Assembly (NCBI GenBank): GCA_037043455.1
Contig: JAWPHD010002648.1
Location: forward strand, 183,246 to 247,245
Source: Cyrtodaria siliqua
Taxonomy: Eukaryota; Mollusca; Bivalvia; Adapedonta; Hiatellidae
DNA length: 64,000 bases
Direction: 5' to 3'
Shown here piece after piece: positions 12,546 to 22,655 of the stretch (position 1 is its first letter; each line of letters begins with the position of its first letter). The translations under genes and the position numbers were made by a program. The notes under the pieces were generated by a model, which did no database searches, was not told where the DNA came from, and was given only the letters and a program-made list of their open reading frames with translations.

Positions 12546-13201
12546 ACCCCTCCCTTCTTCCTCCTAGACCTAGGTTTTCATTTCGTAATTTAAAGAATAT
12601 AATGTTGTTTCGACGCATATCAATCAGAGCAAGACTTTTAAGGATGAAATAGACGAAAAGAAAAACAGACTTCCAACGATGTACTGGATTCCCAAATTAA
12701 ACAAACAGCCATATCAAGTCCGTTTTATTTCCAATTCTAGTTCTTGCACCGCTACAAATATCTCCATACGTTTACACTTCTCGTCTTACCGCCGTCAACG
12801 TTCGGGATATGCCTTTGAATTTTTTCAAACTTAAAAAAGTTGCTCAATCAGGGTTACTGTTACCATAAACTTCGAAAAACCTTTGCAACATTTTATTATC
12901 GTAACCCTGATCTTCTTTCCAAATATAAAAGTAATTTAAGGACCCTTCTGCGATAAGGACTAACACAACCTGACTTCTATGGTGATGTGATTTATAAACT
13001 TTGTAAGATTCTTGGTCATGATCACTTTCATACTATCTTTGTTATACTTGTTAAAAAGTTTATCAAAAAAGGTTATGACCCTATCATTTTGCAACGTACT
13101 GCATGCTTGGTGGTGGACCCTTTTACAGTTCGCCACTATGCTTTCCTCTTTAATTGTACGATGACCGGACAGGCCGTGGACCCTATGATGACGCCTACCT
13201 A
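12546..13201 (+). pseudogene. RT-element ORF, internally deleted, C-terminal half
   Basis: YWIPKL at about 12,680 is the start of the RT core, followed by FISNSSSCTATNIS near 12,727-12,768. The catalytic middle is missing: after about 12,800 the sequence jumps to the region after YLDD (LLNQGYRYHKLRKTF-like near 12,840-12,890). It then follows the family C-terminus: ILGHDHFHTIFV, KKFIKKGYDPIILQRTACLV, DPFTVRHYAFLFNCTMTGQ and DPMMTPT, with stop at 13,199. Only the final 72 codons are open. The family is probably Penelope-like. No GIY-YIG endonuclease follows. Confidence 0.75.
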
Positions 13202-13706
13202 AAGCCCATTGGGACGGTGGCGTTTGATGTTTGTCTATGATCTTTCTTGTCGTGCCCTCAATGGTTTATTCTCTTACTGCTCTGGCTTCTGCAAAGTCAT
13301 TGAGTACCTTCATTGTGGCTTTCTAGGCTATTTTTTTTTTGTATTATATTTACACGAGCATATTTGTGTTTTACTTATTTTGCCTATTGATGCTGCCTTG
13401 TTGGATAGAGATTAAATCATGGCGAGGATTTCTTTATTAACACTGTTCTGTTTTAATGGGATGACAGTAGGGTAAGTGTTAGGTTTGGTGCACCCTAGAA
13501 CCGTTTTAAACCCCCAGTGGCCTACTTTGCCACTGACCGTTCCAAGGCGCTAACCCTATTGTCAACCCTTTTGTGTTTGTGATGTCGTTTGCATTTATTA
13601 TTGCTTTTGCCTTCTTGTTTGTCTGTTTGCGTGTTTGTTTCTGTGTTGTGTGGTTGACTGTCCTCCTTGAATGCTGCTTTCCCTGTCCGATCTTTTTATA
13701 TTTCTT
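13202..13706 (+). mobile_element. Complete 3' tail of an RT-element copy
   Basis: The best reference tail in the window. In order: GGGACGGTGGCGTTTGATG, TGCCTATTGATGCTGCCTTG, TTTACACTG-type block, GGATGACAGTAGGGTAAG, GGTGCACCCTAGAACC, stem-loop CAGTGGC-CTACTTT-GCCACTG (13,515-13,535), CCAAGGCGCTAACCCTATTG, TGTCTGTTTGCGTGTTTG, CTTGAATGCTGCTTTCCCTG, and the terminus TCCGATCTTTTTATATTTCTTTT. Frame 13,209-13,415 is non-coding readthrough of this tail. Confidence 0.8.
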
Positions 13707-15612
13707 TTCATATTATTTCACATCTGAAACTGTTAATAAATGAGGATATACTGAATAAAAAATACTTGAACATTGTCAAAACACAACTGGCGTATTATAC
13801 TGGTACGAAAAAGGAACTGTAGCAGTTGGATATATGGTGCTATATAGATTTGTGTAACCCCAATTTTCCTAAGAATACCCATTTGCGTACATTACACCCA
13901 ACTGTTTAAAAGGTGAATAATATGAATGCAATTACTACACTGGCATCAGTGCACACGGTCTCAGTGTTTTCTTTTTGTACTTTGTGTTTGCTTGGCAATG
14001 AACATGTTCTGAAATGCTTACGTTCACCATGCAAGGATGACGCCATTTGCAATTTCTTCCGAAACTAGCAGTGACGATTACAAAAAGCGTAATTTGCAAT
14101 AAAAATACCTTCTGTGTTTACAGATAATTGTAATTTGTAATAACAATGATCATATCTTTTATATTCCTCTGTTCAGATTACTCTATCGCTTGTCATTGTA
14201 AGGAAATGCATCGTTTGAAAAATCATTTCCGGATTTGTTTTGCTTTGAAAGGATATTGACATCATTAAAAGAAATATTGAGGTTTTGATCGGGCAAAATC
14301 AAAATAACTACCTTTGCCATTACGGATTTTTATGCGAAACTACTTCCGGCCAAGTGAAGCTGGCCATTCTTCGTGAATCTTAACGCTGTTCAGGGAATGA
14401 TTTTTCGCTGAATATATTGGTTTGTGGCGTGGTATGTATTCAGGGATGTCAGAAATAAAATTATTGAAGCTACGAACAATAGATCGTCGTCCGATCTATG
14501 TTATTATTTCGGCGATCTATGATTAAAACGGTTATATTTGTGACCGGAAGCTTTTCTTGTAAACATGAAAAATAGACGTTTGTATTTTATGGTAATGATA
14601 TAACGTGAATATATTCAAACAAAATATGCATGGGTGAGTAAATCTTTTATGATTCTTACTTTTTTAGATTTGTAACCAAATGTATGCTGTTGCATGGTGT
14701 CCATGTTTAGTCAGAAATAACCTGGTGTTAACAAAAATCCCAATTTTAATTAAAAAAGTATTAGGATTTGATAATTTGTTGAACATGTAGATCTATAGCA
14801 TTAGTGGTTTTTTCATATTGTTTGGGCAAAATGGTACAACATGTTAAATGTAAACCTCTCGCAAAGAGGCGGTTTGGTATGGCCAGTGGCATGCATTCAA
14901 AGAAAAGAAGATATGCAAAGATATTAAAGGAACTTATCCAAGTTTTTGAAGGATACATATGTTGCCTGTGTTGTGCACGTATACAACTTTTTATTATTGT
15001 GAAGATTTATTATTCGGGAGCAGATATAGTCAGCTTGTTGGGAATCAAAACGAAGCACTGCAGCTGTTGTTTTCACATGCATATACTCTTGAAGGAGCTT
15101 CACAACCAACTGTTGTGTTGTGGCCACTTTTTGTTTCTGTCAGATGTTCAGGTTCACCATATTATCTCCCTTCCACTTTGCAACCTACAACTATATTTTT
15201 TCCTTTTCTGCGTATTATATTTCTATCATATTTATATGGGTTCTTTACAAGAATCATTATGGTTAAACATGAAAGCCGAAAGTCATTAACATTTGCATAT
15301 AAATAGATTTCTTGTCCTTATTGATCACCATACTTTGACGGAATAAAAGTAGTTCCCACATGGTATTTGACAAAAAAAAATTCATCTCACAATTTCTTTA
15401 CTGTTTAACTATTTTGAGGGGATGTTTTGCCTGCACTGTGTATTATAGGGCATTGCCATGTCATAAATGTAGTTGGTCGACCAAACAAATAAAAACATGA
15501 ATTATTATATGTCATGTACTAAATGCTGTTTTGAATATTAATAACAAATTTCCTATTAACAATTATCTCTCCCGATATAGTCCATTTTGTATGTATTTTA
15601 ATTCCAATCATT
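13707..15612. other. Intergenic DNA with one unexplained pair of overlapping frames
   Basis: Mostly AT-rich and unrecognised. A small palindrome ATAGATCG-TCGTC-CGATCTAT lies near 14,479-14,499. Between 14,804 and 15,306 two plus-strand frames overlap (161 codons from a GTG, and 115 codons ending at 15,306). The first begins with a basic stretch (KCKPLAKRRFGMASGMHSKK). The second carries a more protein-like stretch (GNQNEALQLLFSHAYTLEGA). This could be one decayed exon pair with a frameshift or chance. I recognise no family. Confidence 0.35.
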
Positions 15613-16023
15613 TTGATGTATAAAACCTTGCCATTTTTTCATGGTATGTTTAGAATTAATTGGAAAAAGATGACTCAAAAAGGCATATCCCGAACCTTAA
15701 AGATCACGTTAAACAATATTGTGCTAACGCTTATGAAAACTCTGGGATTGATTTATGTTGGTCTATTAAAACTTCAGCCGACGTTCTTGATCAAATTTGC
15801 AATAAACTTCAAGCTTCATCTATAAGTACTTTTGTTTTTCTATTATATACATCTTTACCTACCACACAACCTTATCGAAGACAAGCTTATGCTTATTGCT
15901 CTCATTCAAAAATGTTCTCTCATTCATAACAATATTAAAGCGTTTGTTACTATCCGCCATTTGGACAATTACACTATGTGGCCTTGACCGTATGAATCAC
16001 TTATTTTGTCTATAATTTTGCTG
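15613..16023 (+). pseudogene. RT-element ORF, left half of a split copy
   Basis: Peptide pieces (in two frames) match the region before and at RT motif A: LKDHVKQYCANAYENSGIDLCWSI, STFVFLLYTSLPTTQ (compare STYDFSTLYTTLQH at 33.0 kb), then NNIKAFVTIRHLDNYTMWP near 15,930-15,985. The copy is interrupted at 16,024 by a TIR element and resumes at 17,136. Frameshifted and 5'-truncated. Confidence 0.7.
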
Positions 16024-17135
16024 CTCTCACACAGTGGCGAATATGGTGGCGAATGGGCTTACGAATGCAATTCGCCAACAATTCGCAATGATCACAAGGT
16101 GATCGCCAGACATTCGTAGGTGTTCGTAAGCATTCGCGGTCGTTCATGGGGTGTTGCGAATATTAGGAACATGCTCCTAAAATTCGCCAGGAAAGCATAA
16201 TCTCATTGTTTTCGCAATATTTTCGTAAGCAATCGCAAGCCATTCTTATTAATGGCAAGACATTTGTAGTGATCGTAAGACATTTGTAGGGATTTGCTAG
16301 CATTCGTCTTGACTTTTCCTTAAGAAAACCATACGAATGCGAACAAAAAGTTGCGAATGCTTGCGAATCCATCACGAATAAAGCGAATGGTTACGATTTG
16401 TTTGACATTTTCTTGAGAATGCATTGAGAATGCGTGCGAACGGCTTGCCAATACTTGCGAGTACTTGCAAATGCTTGAGAATGACATACAAACATTAAGA
16501 TTGTCTTGCAAATGCCTTGCTAATTCCTAGCGATTTCAATGCGAATATTTCACATTCGCCCCGGGTGGTGTCGCTTTGGTAGCCAAAATGGTATAAAATA
16601 CCCCATCTTCCCTTGTCTTGGTGTTCAGGACGATGGTCAGACTTGCCCCTGCCTCTGCCGCCACCGCCCCTTCTGCCGCTCCTGGGCATGCTGAAGGATA
16701 AAATCTTGACTTTTTAACAAACTTAAAACTTGACTTTCTGAAGAAGAAGTTGACTCGGCGGAGGCTGGAGAATAAGTGACAAAGAGAAACATTGGAAATG
16801 GGTATATGCAATTAGCCAAGCATGCGTTGTGTAGTCGTTTCATTCGAAAGGCGTTCGCAAGCATTCGCAAGATTCGCAACGGCATTCGTAACATTGGAAA
16901 CGGCATTCGTAACATTCGCAAAGGAATTGCAAGAAATTCGGCAAATTGATTGTTAAGTAATCGTAAGGTTCGTAAGAAACTCGCAAGGATTCGCAAGGAT
17001 TCGTAAGAATTTCGGAAGCATTCATAAGGCCTCACTTTTTTCAGTATTTCTCTAGGCCAATCTTATCATTTTCGGCGAATTTGCCGCGAATTTCAAATTT
17101 TCATATTCGCAAGGATATTCTTCACTGTGTGAGAG
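16024..17135. mobile_element. 1.1-kb TIR element built of ATTCGC/GCGAAT arrays
   Basis: CTCTCACACAGTG at 16,024-16,036 and its exact reverse complement CACTGTGTGAGAG at 17,123-17,135. GCTG lies just outside both ends (16,020-16,023 and 17,137-17,140) and may be a short target duplication. The interior is dominated by degenerate ATTCGCAA/ATTCGTAA units: mixed orientation to 16,320, CGAAT orientation at 16,330-16,560, ATTCG orientation at 16,845-17,110. A less repetitive core lies at 16,560-16,840, with a GC-rich stretch at 16,630-16,690. It lies inside an RT-element copy. The open frames on its minus strand (Cys/Leu/Arg-rich, up to 132 codons) are products of the repeat, not proteins. Confidence 0.75.
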
Positions 17136-17989
17136 AGCTGTTAGATAATATTTTCGTCAGCTATGGAACTACATTTAATAGACAAATTGTTGGTATCCCT
17201 ATCTGTACGAACTGTGCACCCCTTGTCGCAGATTTGATTTTGTATTGCTATGAAAGAGATTTCATGTTGAGTCTTTCACCAGATACCCAGGCAGATGTTA
17301 CTGAAGCCTTTAATGATACCTCTCAGTATCTAGATGACATATAAAACACTGACAACCCTTTCTTTTCTGCTATGGTTAATAATATATATCAACTTAACAA
17401 AGCTAATATTTCGGATACTAACACTTCTTTTCACGATTTACATCTCTGTATTGAAATTGTTTAAATAATTAGCAAAATCTATGACAAGGGAGATGATTGT
17501 AATTGTGATATTGTTAATTATCCCCGTTTAGATGGGGATCTTCCCTGAGCAACTTCTTATGGGGTCTATGTGTCTCAACTTATTCGTTTTCCTAGAGCTT
17601 TTACTCGACTTGTGGACTTTAATATTCGTAATTTGTTTTAAACTATTAAGCTACTCCATCAGGGCTACTGTTACCACAAACTTCGTAAAACCTTTGCAAA
17701 AGTTTATTATCGTAACCCTGATATTCTTTCTAAATATAGAAATAATGTAAGAACTCTTCTGCGACAAGGACTATCACAACATGACTTCTATGGTAACGTG
17801 ATTTACAAACTTCGTAAAATCCTTGGTCATGATCACTTTCTTACTATCTTTGTTCAATGTGTTTATCAACGCACTGCATGCCTGGTGGTGGACAGTTCGC
17901 CACTATGCTTTCCTCTTCAATTGTGCGATGACCGGACGGTCTGTGGACCCTATGATGACATCTACCTATACCCCAAAAGTATAAAGTAT
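17136..17989 (+). pseudogene. RT-element ORF, right half of a split copy
   Basis: Resumes with LLDNIFVSYGTTFNRQIVGI, then CAPLVADLILYCYERDFMLS (17,210-17,270), the catalytic YLDDI (17,328-17,342, followed by a stop), then frameshifted KIYDKGDDCN near 17,480, YHKLRKTFAKVYYRNPDILS near 17,670-17,730, VIYKLRKILGHDHFLTIF at 17,800-17,850, and PMMTSTY near 17,950. The RT fingers/palm order is intact, but nonsense and frameshift changes are many. The copy then meets the foldback element at about 17,990, and its 3' tail is not present. Confidence 0.75.
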
Positions 17990-18272
17990 GAAGTAGAATA
18001 CCGATTAAGCCGGTGATAGGGGGAATATAGGTGTTGCATATTTAAGAAATAATAAATAAGTACCTATATTTTTTCGGTGAATAAATTACAGTTAGTTGTT
18101 CGGATCCGAGTAAATTAAATCACTCGTGCTAACGCACTCGTGATTTAAATACTACGCATCCGAACTCCAAACTGTATTTTATTCACCGATAAAACACAGG
18201 TACTTATTTATTATTTCTTAAATATGCAACATCTATATCCCACTATCACCGGCTTAATCGGTATTCTACTTT
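17990..18272. mobile_element. 283-bp foldback (palindromic) element
   Basis: Outer arms: GAAGTAGAATACCGATTAAG at about 17,990 and the inverse CTTAATCGGTATTCTACTTT ending at 18,272. The arms run for about 135-140 bp, including TTAAGAAATAATAAATAAGT with its inverse ACTTATTTATTATTTCTTAA and CGGTGAATAAA with TTTATTCACCG. They meet near 18,130 at CACTCGTGCTAACGCACTCGTG. No ORF. It joins the RT-element copy on the left and, on the right, DNA resembling 38,630-38,665. Consistent with a foldback or MITE-type DNA transposon. Confidence 0.85.
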
Positions 18273-19102
18273 AAATCCACAAATATTTTGCTTGATGATC
18301 CCAAGGGAAAAAGAACCCTTTTTCCATGGACCTAAATATAAATAATATCTGTGTATTGTAATTCATTCTTAAGACATCTTTATTATTTAAACAATTGGTG
18401 AGATAATTAACAAAAATCAATTTGAGATCGATCTAAGACTATTAATGATTTTCACAATAAACTAGACAGACGTGCTTCGTGAAATATGGCTACGAAATAA
18501 AGGGCTCTGTCGTTTAAAACCTATTTGGTTTGAAAATGGTTGACAGCTGCTTACAAATATGAAAATACCACCAGTATACCTCAATTTATCTCAACTATCT
18601 GTTGTTTATATCAATAATATTGTCCTAAGCAACACTGACATTTCAATCAGTACTTGATTACATCGTTGCGTTTAATTGCAAATTAATTTTATTTTTCCTA
18701 ATTGAAAATAACACGTTCTTCGGACTAAATGATTCGCCACATGTGATTTCATAATACTAAAACCGTTTGAAATACTATAATTCGAAAGTGTCTTTGAATG
18801 GTAGCGTGTGGAATTTTGTTACATGTTCACACAGATGTAATCATCTTACATCTATACAGGTTTCTAGGACGAGCTGTCCTAAACTTGATATGTATTGCAG
18901 TTGGGGGAATGTGGTATTGGAATCTAAAGACAATTTATGACCGTTTTTTCAATAAATAGGCTATATGTTGACTTGCTTTTGACCCGTTTGAGATGTTACA
19001 TGCCTTGATTATTAACAGTGTACTTCTTGTTTGTTTTACTCCATGTTTTTGTTCACTGTGTTCTGTGAAAGTTACTCAAAAACACCCATTTTAAATTGGT
19101 CT
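18273..19102. other. Intergenic DNA; short match to copy 2 of the duplication
   Basis: The first 30 bases (TCCACAAATATTTTGCTTG) resemble 38,633-38,652. The rest shows no gene. Near 19,020-19,080 (ATGTTTTTGTTCACTGTG, TTCTGTGAAAG) there is a plus-strand RT-tail scrap of the second tail subfamily. Confidence 0.4.
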
Positions 19103-19530
19103 AAAGAAATATAAAAAGATCGAACAGGGAAAGTAGCATTCAAGGAGGACAGTCAACCGCAAAACACAGAAACAAACACGTAAACAGACAAACAAGAAGG
19201 CAAAATTAATATTAAATGCAGACGACATCACAAACACAAAAAGATTGATAATAGGGCTATTGCCTTGGAACGGTCAGTGGCAAAGTTGGCCACTGGGGGC
19301 TTAAACCGGTTCTAGGGTGCACCAAACCTCACACTTACCATTCTGTCATCCCATTAAAACAGGACGGTGTAAATAAAGAAATCCCCGCCATGATCTAATC
19401 TCTAACCAACAAGGCAGCATCAATAGGCAATATAAGTAAAACACAAATATGCTCGTGTAAATATAATACAAAAACAAATAGCCTAGAAATCCACAATGTA
19501 GGTACTCAGTGACTTGGCAGAAGCCAGAGC
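19103..19530 (-). mobile_element. RT-element 3' tail, minus strand
   Basis: Begins with the exact element terminus on the minus strand (AAAGAAATATAAAAAGATCG), then the full tail in reverse: TAGCATTCAAGGAGGACAGT, the stem-loop CAGTGGC-AAAGTTG-GCCACTG near 19,275, TAAAACAGGACGGTGTAAAT, GGCAGCATCAATAGGCAATA, and ACTTGGCAGAAGCCAGAGCA near 19,512. No ORF remains past about 19,530. Confidence 0.8.
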
Positions 19531-20039
19531 AATATTATTCAACTTAAAACATATCCGTTAAAGAGCAATGCTAAATGCTGCCTTGTTATTTAACGTCGTC
19601 ATTTTGTCTATCATAAACTCTTTATCAACACACTTGGTAAATGCACAAATATAAATACAGGAACAAATAAAATAAAGGACTATAAGCGTCACGAAAGATC
19701 GGAGAAATACTTGATTTATTCAGTAAATGCAATATGGCCAGTTAACACGCTAAGACCTTCATCATCATCAAATGTTGACTAAATTTGGTCATACTGCTTT
19801 CAATGATAAATTCGCGTTTGAAAACTAGTCTTATTGGTCTTATCTCAAAGAGACTAAACACACAAATACGATGTGTTAATACTGGTATTGATTTTATTGA
19901 AATGTCTATAGCTAGTATGACAAACAATAAGGCATAATTCTTAGTTTTAACTGAAACAAAATATTTTCTGACCTTAACCATGTTAAAATATAAACACATC
20001 TAAGGAATGTGATTGTAAACATTCGAAATGCCGCATAGC
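19531..20039. other. AT-rich intergenic DNA
   Basis: No recognisable gene. The 85-codon minus-strand frame at 19,742-19,999 has no motif I recognise. Confidence 0.4.
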
Positions 20040-20175
20040 ATGGCTTGTCATTTTATCACTCTTAATTTTGATCTTTGATTGAAGCGTATTCGGCATTTTT
20101 TTTTCTAAAAATCCAAAGTATAGTTTGCCATCAATGATTACTTTTTGTCAATTCATTCAATCAGATGAGAGTTTA
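20040..20175 (+). pseudogene. RT-element N-terminal scrap
   Basis: GCGTATTCGGCATTTTTTTT, then AATCCAAAGTATAGTTTGCC and TCAATGATTACTTTT match 11,630-11,690 (coding for GPKYRLPSVIDFN). About 100 bp only. Confidence 0.55.
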
Positions 20176-21058
20176 GTATTTGATTGTGCGTTCCAATGCG
20201 TGCCTTTATTCAGGTATGTAGCTCTCGTCTGTAGTGTGTGTTTGTGATTTGTTTTAGTGCCTACGTCACGTACTCGTCATCAATATATGCAATATAGATA
20301 TACTGTGTCCTGAATAAAAATCAACATAAGATTGATGTGCCTTCCTCTTACTGATTCATTCTGAAGTCTTAAATCTAATATGATGCAGAAGTTGGCTAAA
20401 AAGTGACAAATTACTAAAACCTTGAGCTTTATTTAAAATAAGATTATACAGACTTTTGGCGACATTTATGGATTAAAAGATTGTGCGCCTGACAAATTAT
20501 CAAATGCAAATTGGAAACTGAAAAGTGTTACTCTAAAAACAAATATAACAGCAGGACAACACAACAGGAATTACCTTGCCTCATAAATCGCTAAAAAATC
20601 GGATAAATAGAGAATGAAATCCCTTAAGGGCAACACACACACAAAAAGAGAGTAAATTATTATTGACTCAGTTTTATTTAGTCTATTCATTCTTACGACA
20701 CCAAGCAACGGCTTAAGCAGTAATTGGCGTTAAAGCCATACATATTGGGCTCGATGGTCCCTAAGGCTGATTAATACACTACATTTATATTTGTCTTATT
20801 TTGTTATTAGCCTGTTGATTATGAAGACTTCATGTTTTAAGCGTTACAAACGTTGAGCATATTTAGACTTCCCCTGCAGTGCAGTGGTCTAAATTATATA
20901 TCAGATAGGTTGAACCCTTCTTCATAGGGAATGTGGATGTATCCGTTGAAAGGTTCAACATTCATCTGTAATTAAAGAATGTAATGAGAACTCTCGGTAT
21001 ATGGCATATAGAACATTGACAAACGCTTTATTTTTACTGTTGTAAACACTGTATTTCC
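20176..21058. other. AT-rich intergenic DNA, nothing recognised
   Basis: No open frame of note or RNA gene. A GCAGTGCAGTGG stretch near 20,876 is isolated. Confidence 0.45.
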
Positions 21059-21178
21059 TAAAGAACTAAGAGGGCGTGAGCGGTAGCTAGCATATTTCAC
21101 TACCGCTCATGAACAATCTCAATCAAACCGAGACTGCAATATTTCGTTATGTCGTTTTCGGCTGTTTCCAAAGGTCCA
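21059..21178 (+). repeat. Family B repeat, double-hairpin core
   Basis: Core: AGGGCGTGAGCGGTAG...CTACCGCTCATGAA, then CAATCTC...GAGACTG. The first stem (21,078-21,086 with 21,100-21,108) differs from the other copies on both arms in a way that keeps pairing (GAGCGGTAG/CTACCGCTC instead of GAACGGTAG/CTACCGTTC). Confidence 0.8.
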
Positions 21179-21545
21179 TTATCATACTCTTTTTTCGGCT
21201 AAAGTAAGCTACTATTTCCAATAGTGTTGCTTCTTTTCTCGATTTACATCTCTCTAATGAAAATGGAAAATATATATTAGCTAAATCTATGGCAAGAGGG
21301 GTGATTTTAATGTTGACATTATTAATTATCCCCACTCAGATAGGGTTGCTTACCCAAGTAACTTTACGCTGAAGTTTGTAGTCTAATTGAGGATTGTAAT
21401 TAAAATATCAGAATATGCCACTCCATCAGGCTACGGTTACCATGAACTAAAACCCAGATTTACTGCGAAAATATAAAAAATAATTTAATAACTCTTGTTC
21501 GACAAGAACTGTCACAACTTGACTTCTACATTATATTGATTTTAT
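21179..21545 (+). pseudogene. RT-element fragment (post-YLDD region)
   Basis: In pieces: a FLDLHLS-like sequence near 21,235, SKIYDKRDDFNFDIVNYPH-like near 21,280-21,340, GYRYHKLR-like near 21,425, then KYKNNLITLVRQELSQLDFY-like near 21,470-21,525. Many frameshifts and stops. Confidence 0.65.
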
Positions 21546-21773
21546 ATATGTCTATGGTAAACAGACTGTGATTCATGTTAATGGCTATAAGCATGCTTTA
21601 CAACTTGAATTCCTAGAGAACTCGTCTGAAATCTTGAATGGTATAAACATATATTTTTTAATGTTGAAAGGTTACCGTTTCACTTGGTAAAATGACGTTT
21701 GCGTATACCCGTCTTCCGAAATGTAGCATGTAGTCATTATTATTATACGTATATTAGCGATGAAACACTCACT

Positions 21774-21840
21774 GGCCGAAGTAGCATAGTTGATTAAGGC
21801 GTCGTGTTAGTGCCGGGGAAGGGAGGGTTCAAGCACGCTG
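21774..21840 (+). tRNA. tRNA-like sequence, probably pseudogene or SINE head
   Basis: Has an A-box-like TAGCATAGTTGATTAAGG (21,782-21,799) and a B-box-like GGTTCAAGC (21,827-21,835), followed by a T-rich stretch (TTTCTTTCTTTGTTTTTT). The acceptor ends do not pair well, so a functional tRNA is unlikely. The Pol III promoter boxes are the only firm observation. Confidence 0.5.
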
Positions 21841-22329
21841 ATTTCTTTCTTTGTTTTTTAAATTTTCGTTATTATGTTTTCCATTATTCCTAATGATAAG
21901 GTAGCAACAGTTCCTTTACATTTTTTTACTTTGATAACGCAATCTTATAATTACACATGGTAACAGTAAACAGTTTATATGTGTTGTAATGCACACGCTA
22001 ACGCACACGTATCCATTACATTTGAACAATTGTATTTATTACATTTCTGTGCTGATGTGTACTTCTAGCACGTCGTGCTACAAGGGTGATTTTTAATCAA
22101 TATTTAAAGCATGCCAAGTTATTTGAACAGAAATAAGCAAGGTCGTCCACATGCATTCAAAATGCTTGGTAGGAAGGTAAAATGCTTGGTAAAAATCGGG
22201 AAGAATGTAAGAAAAAACGGTTGTGGCGTGTTTATGTCTTCGTGACAAAATGTATTGTTTTCAATATTGTTTAAACACCTGTGACTTAATGTCTCTCGGC
22301 AGTTATTTTACGCTTGCGTAATACCTTGC

Positions 22330-22655
22330 TTGTGATCACCTTTATACAATATTTGTTTAACTATTGTTCCATGACTGTAAGATGACAGGACAGATTGTGG
22401 ACATTAGGATTTGATATACTTACATGCTGAATGGAATGGCAATATTAATATTTGAGGTCAATCTTGTCTTATTTTCTTGTTTTCTACTTCTTCTGGCTTC
22501 TGCCAAGTCAGTAAGTGTTTGTACTATTATTTTACTTTCTAAGCGTTTTTACATTCATATATACATGATCATTGGTGTTTTATATTTAAATTGCCTATAT
22601 TTTTATTTATTTTTTGTCAGAGGATATAGCTGGGCGGAATTTCTTAACACTCTTT
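22330..22655 (+). pseudogene. RT-element fragment: extreme C-terminus and start of tail
   Basis: FNCKMTGQIVDIRI-like (22,366-22,410) corresponds to FNCTMTGQAVDPMM. It is followed by tail landmarks: GGCTTCTGCCAAGTCAGTA near 22,495, TATACATGATCATTGGTGTT near 22,558, TTGCCTATATT near 22,590. The frame 22,424-22,813 runs through tail and family B and is not a real protein. Confidence 0.6.

Noticed and set aside
16163..17035. Minus-strand open frames up to 132 codons rich in Leu, Arg and Cys
   Set aside because: They arise from the ATTCGC-type arrays of the TIR element. Several frames are open at once and amino-acid content is repetitive.
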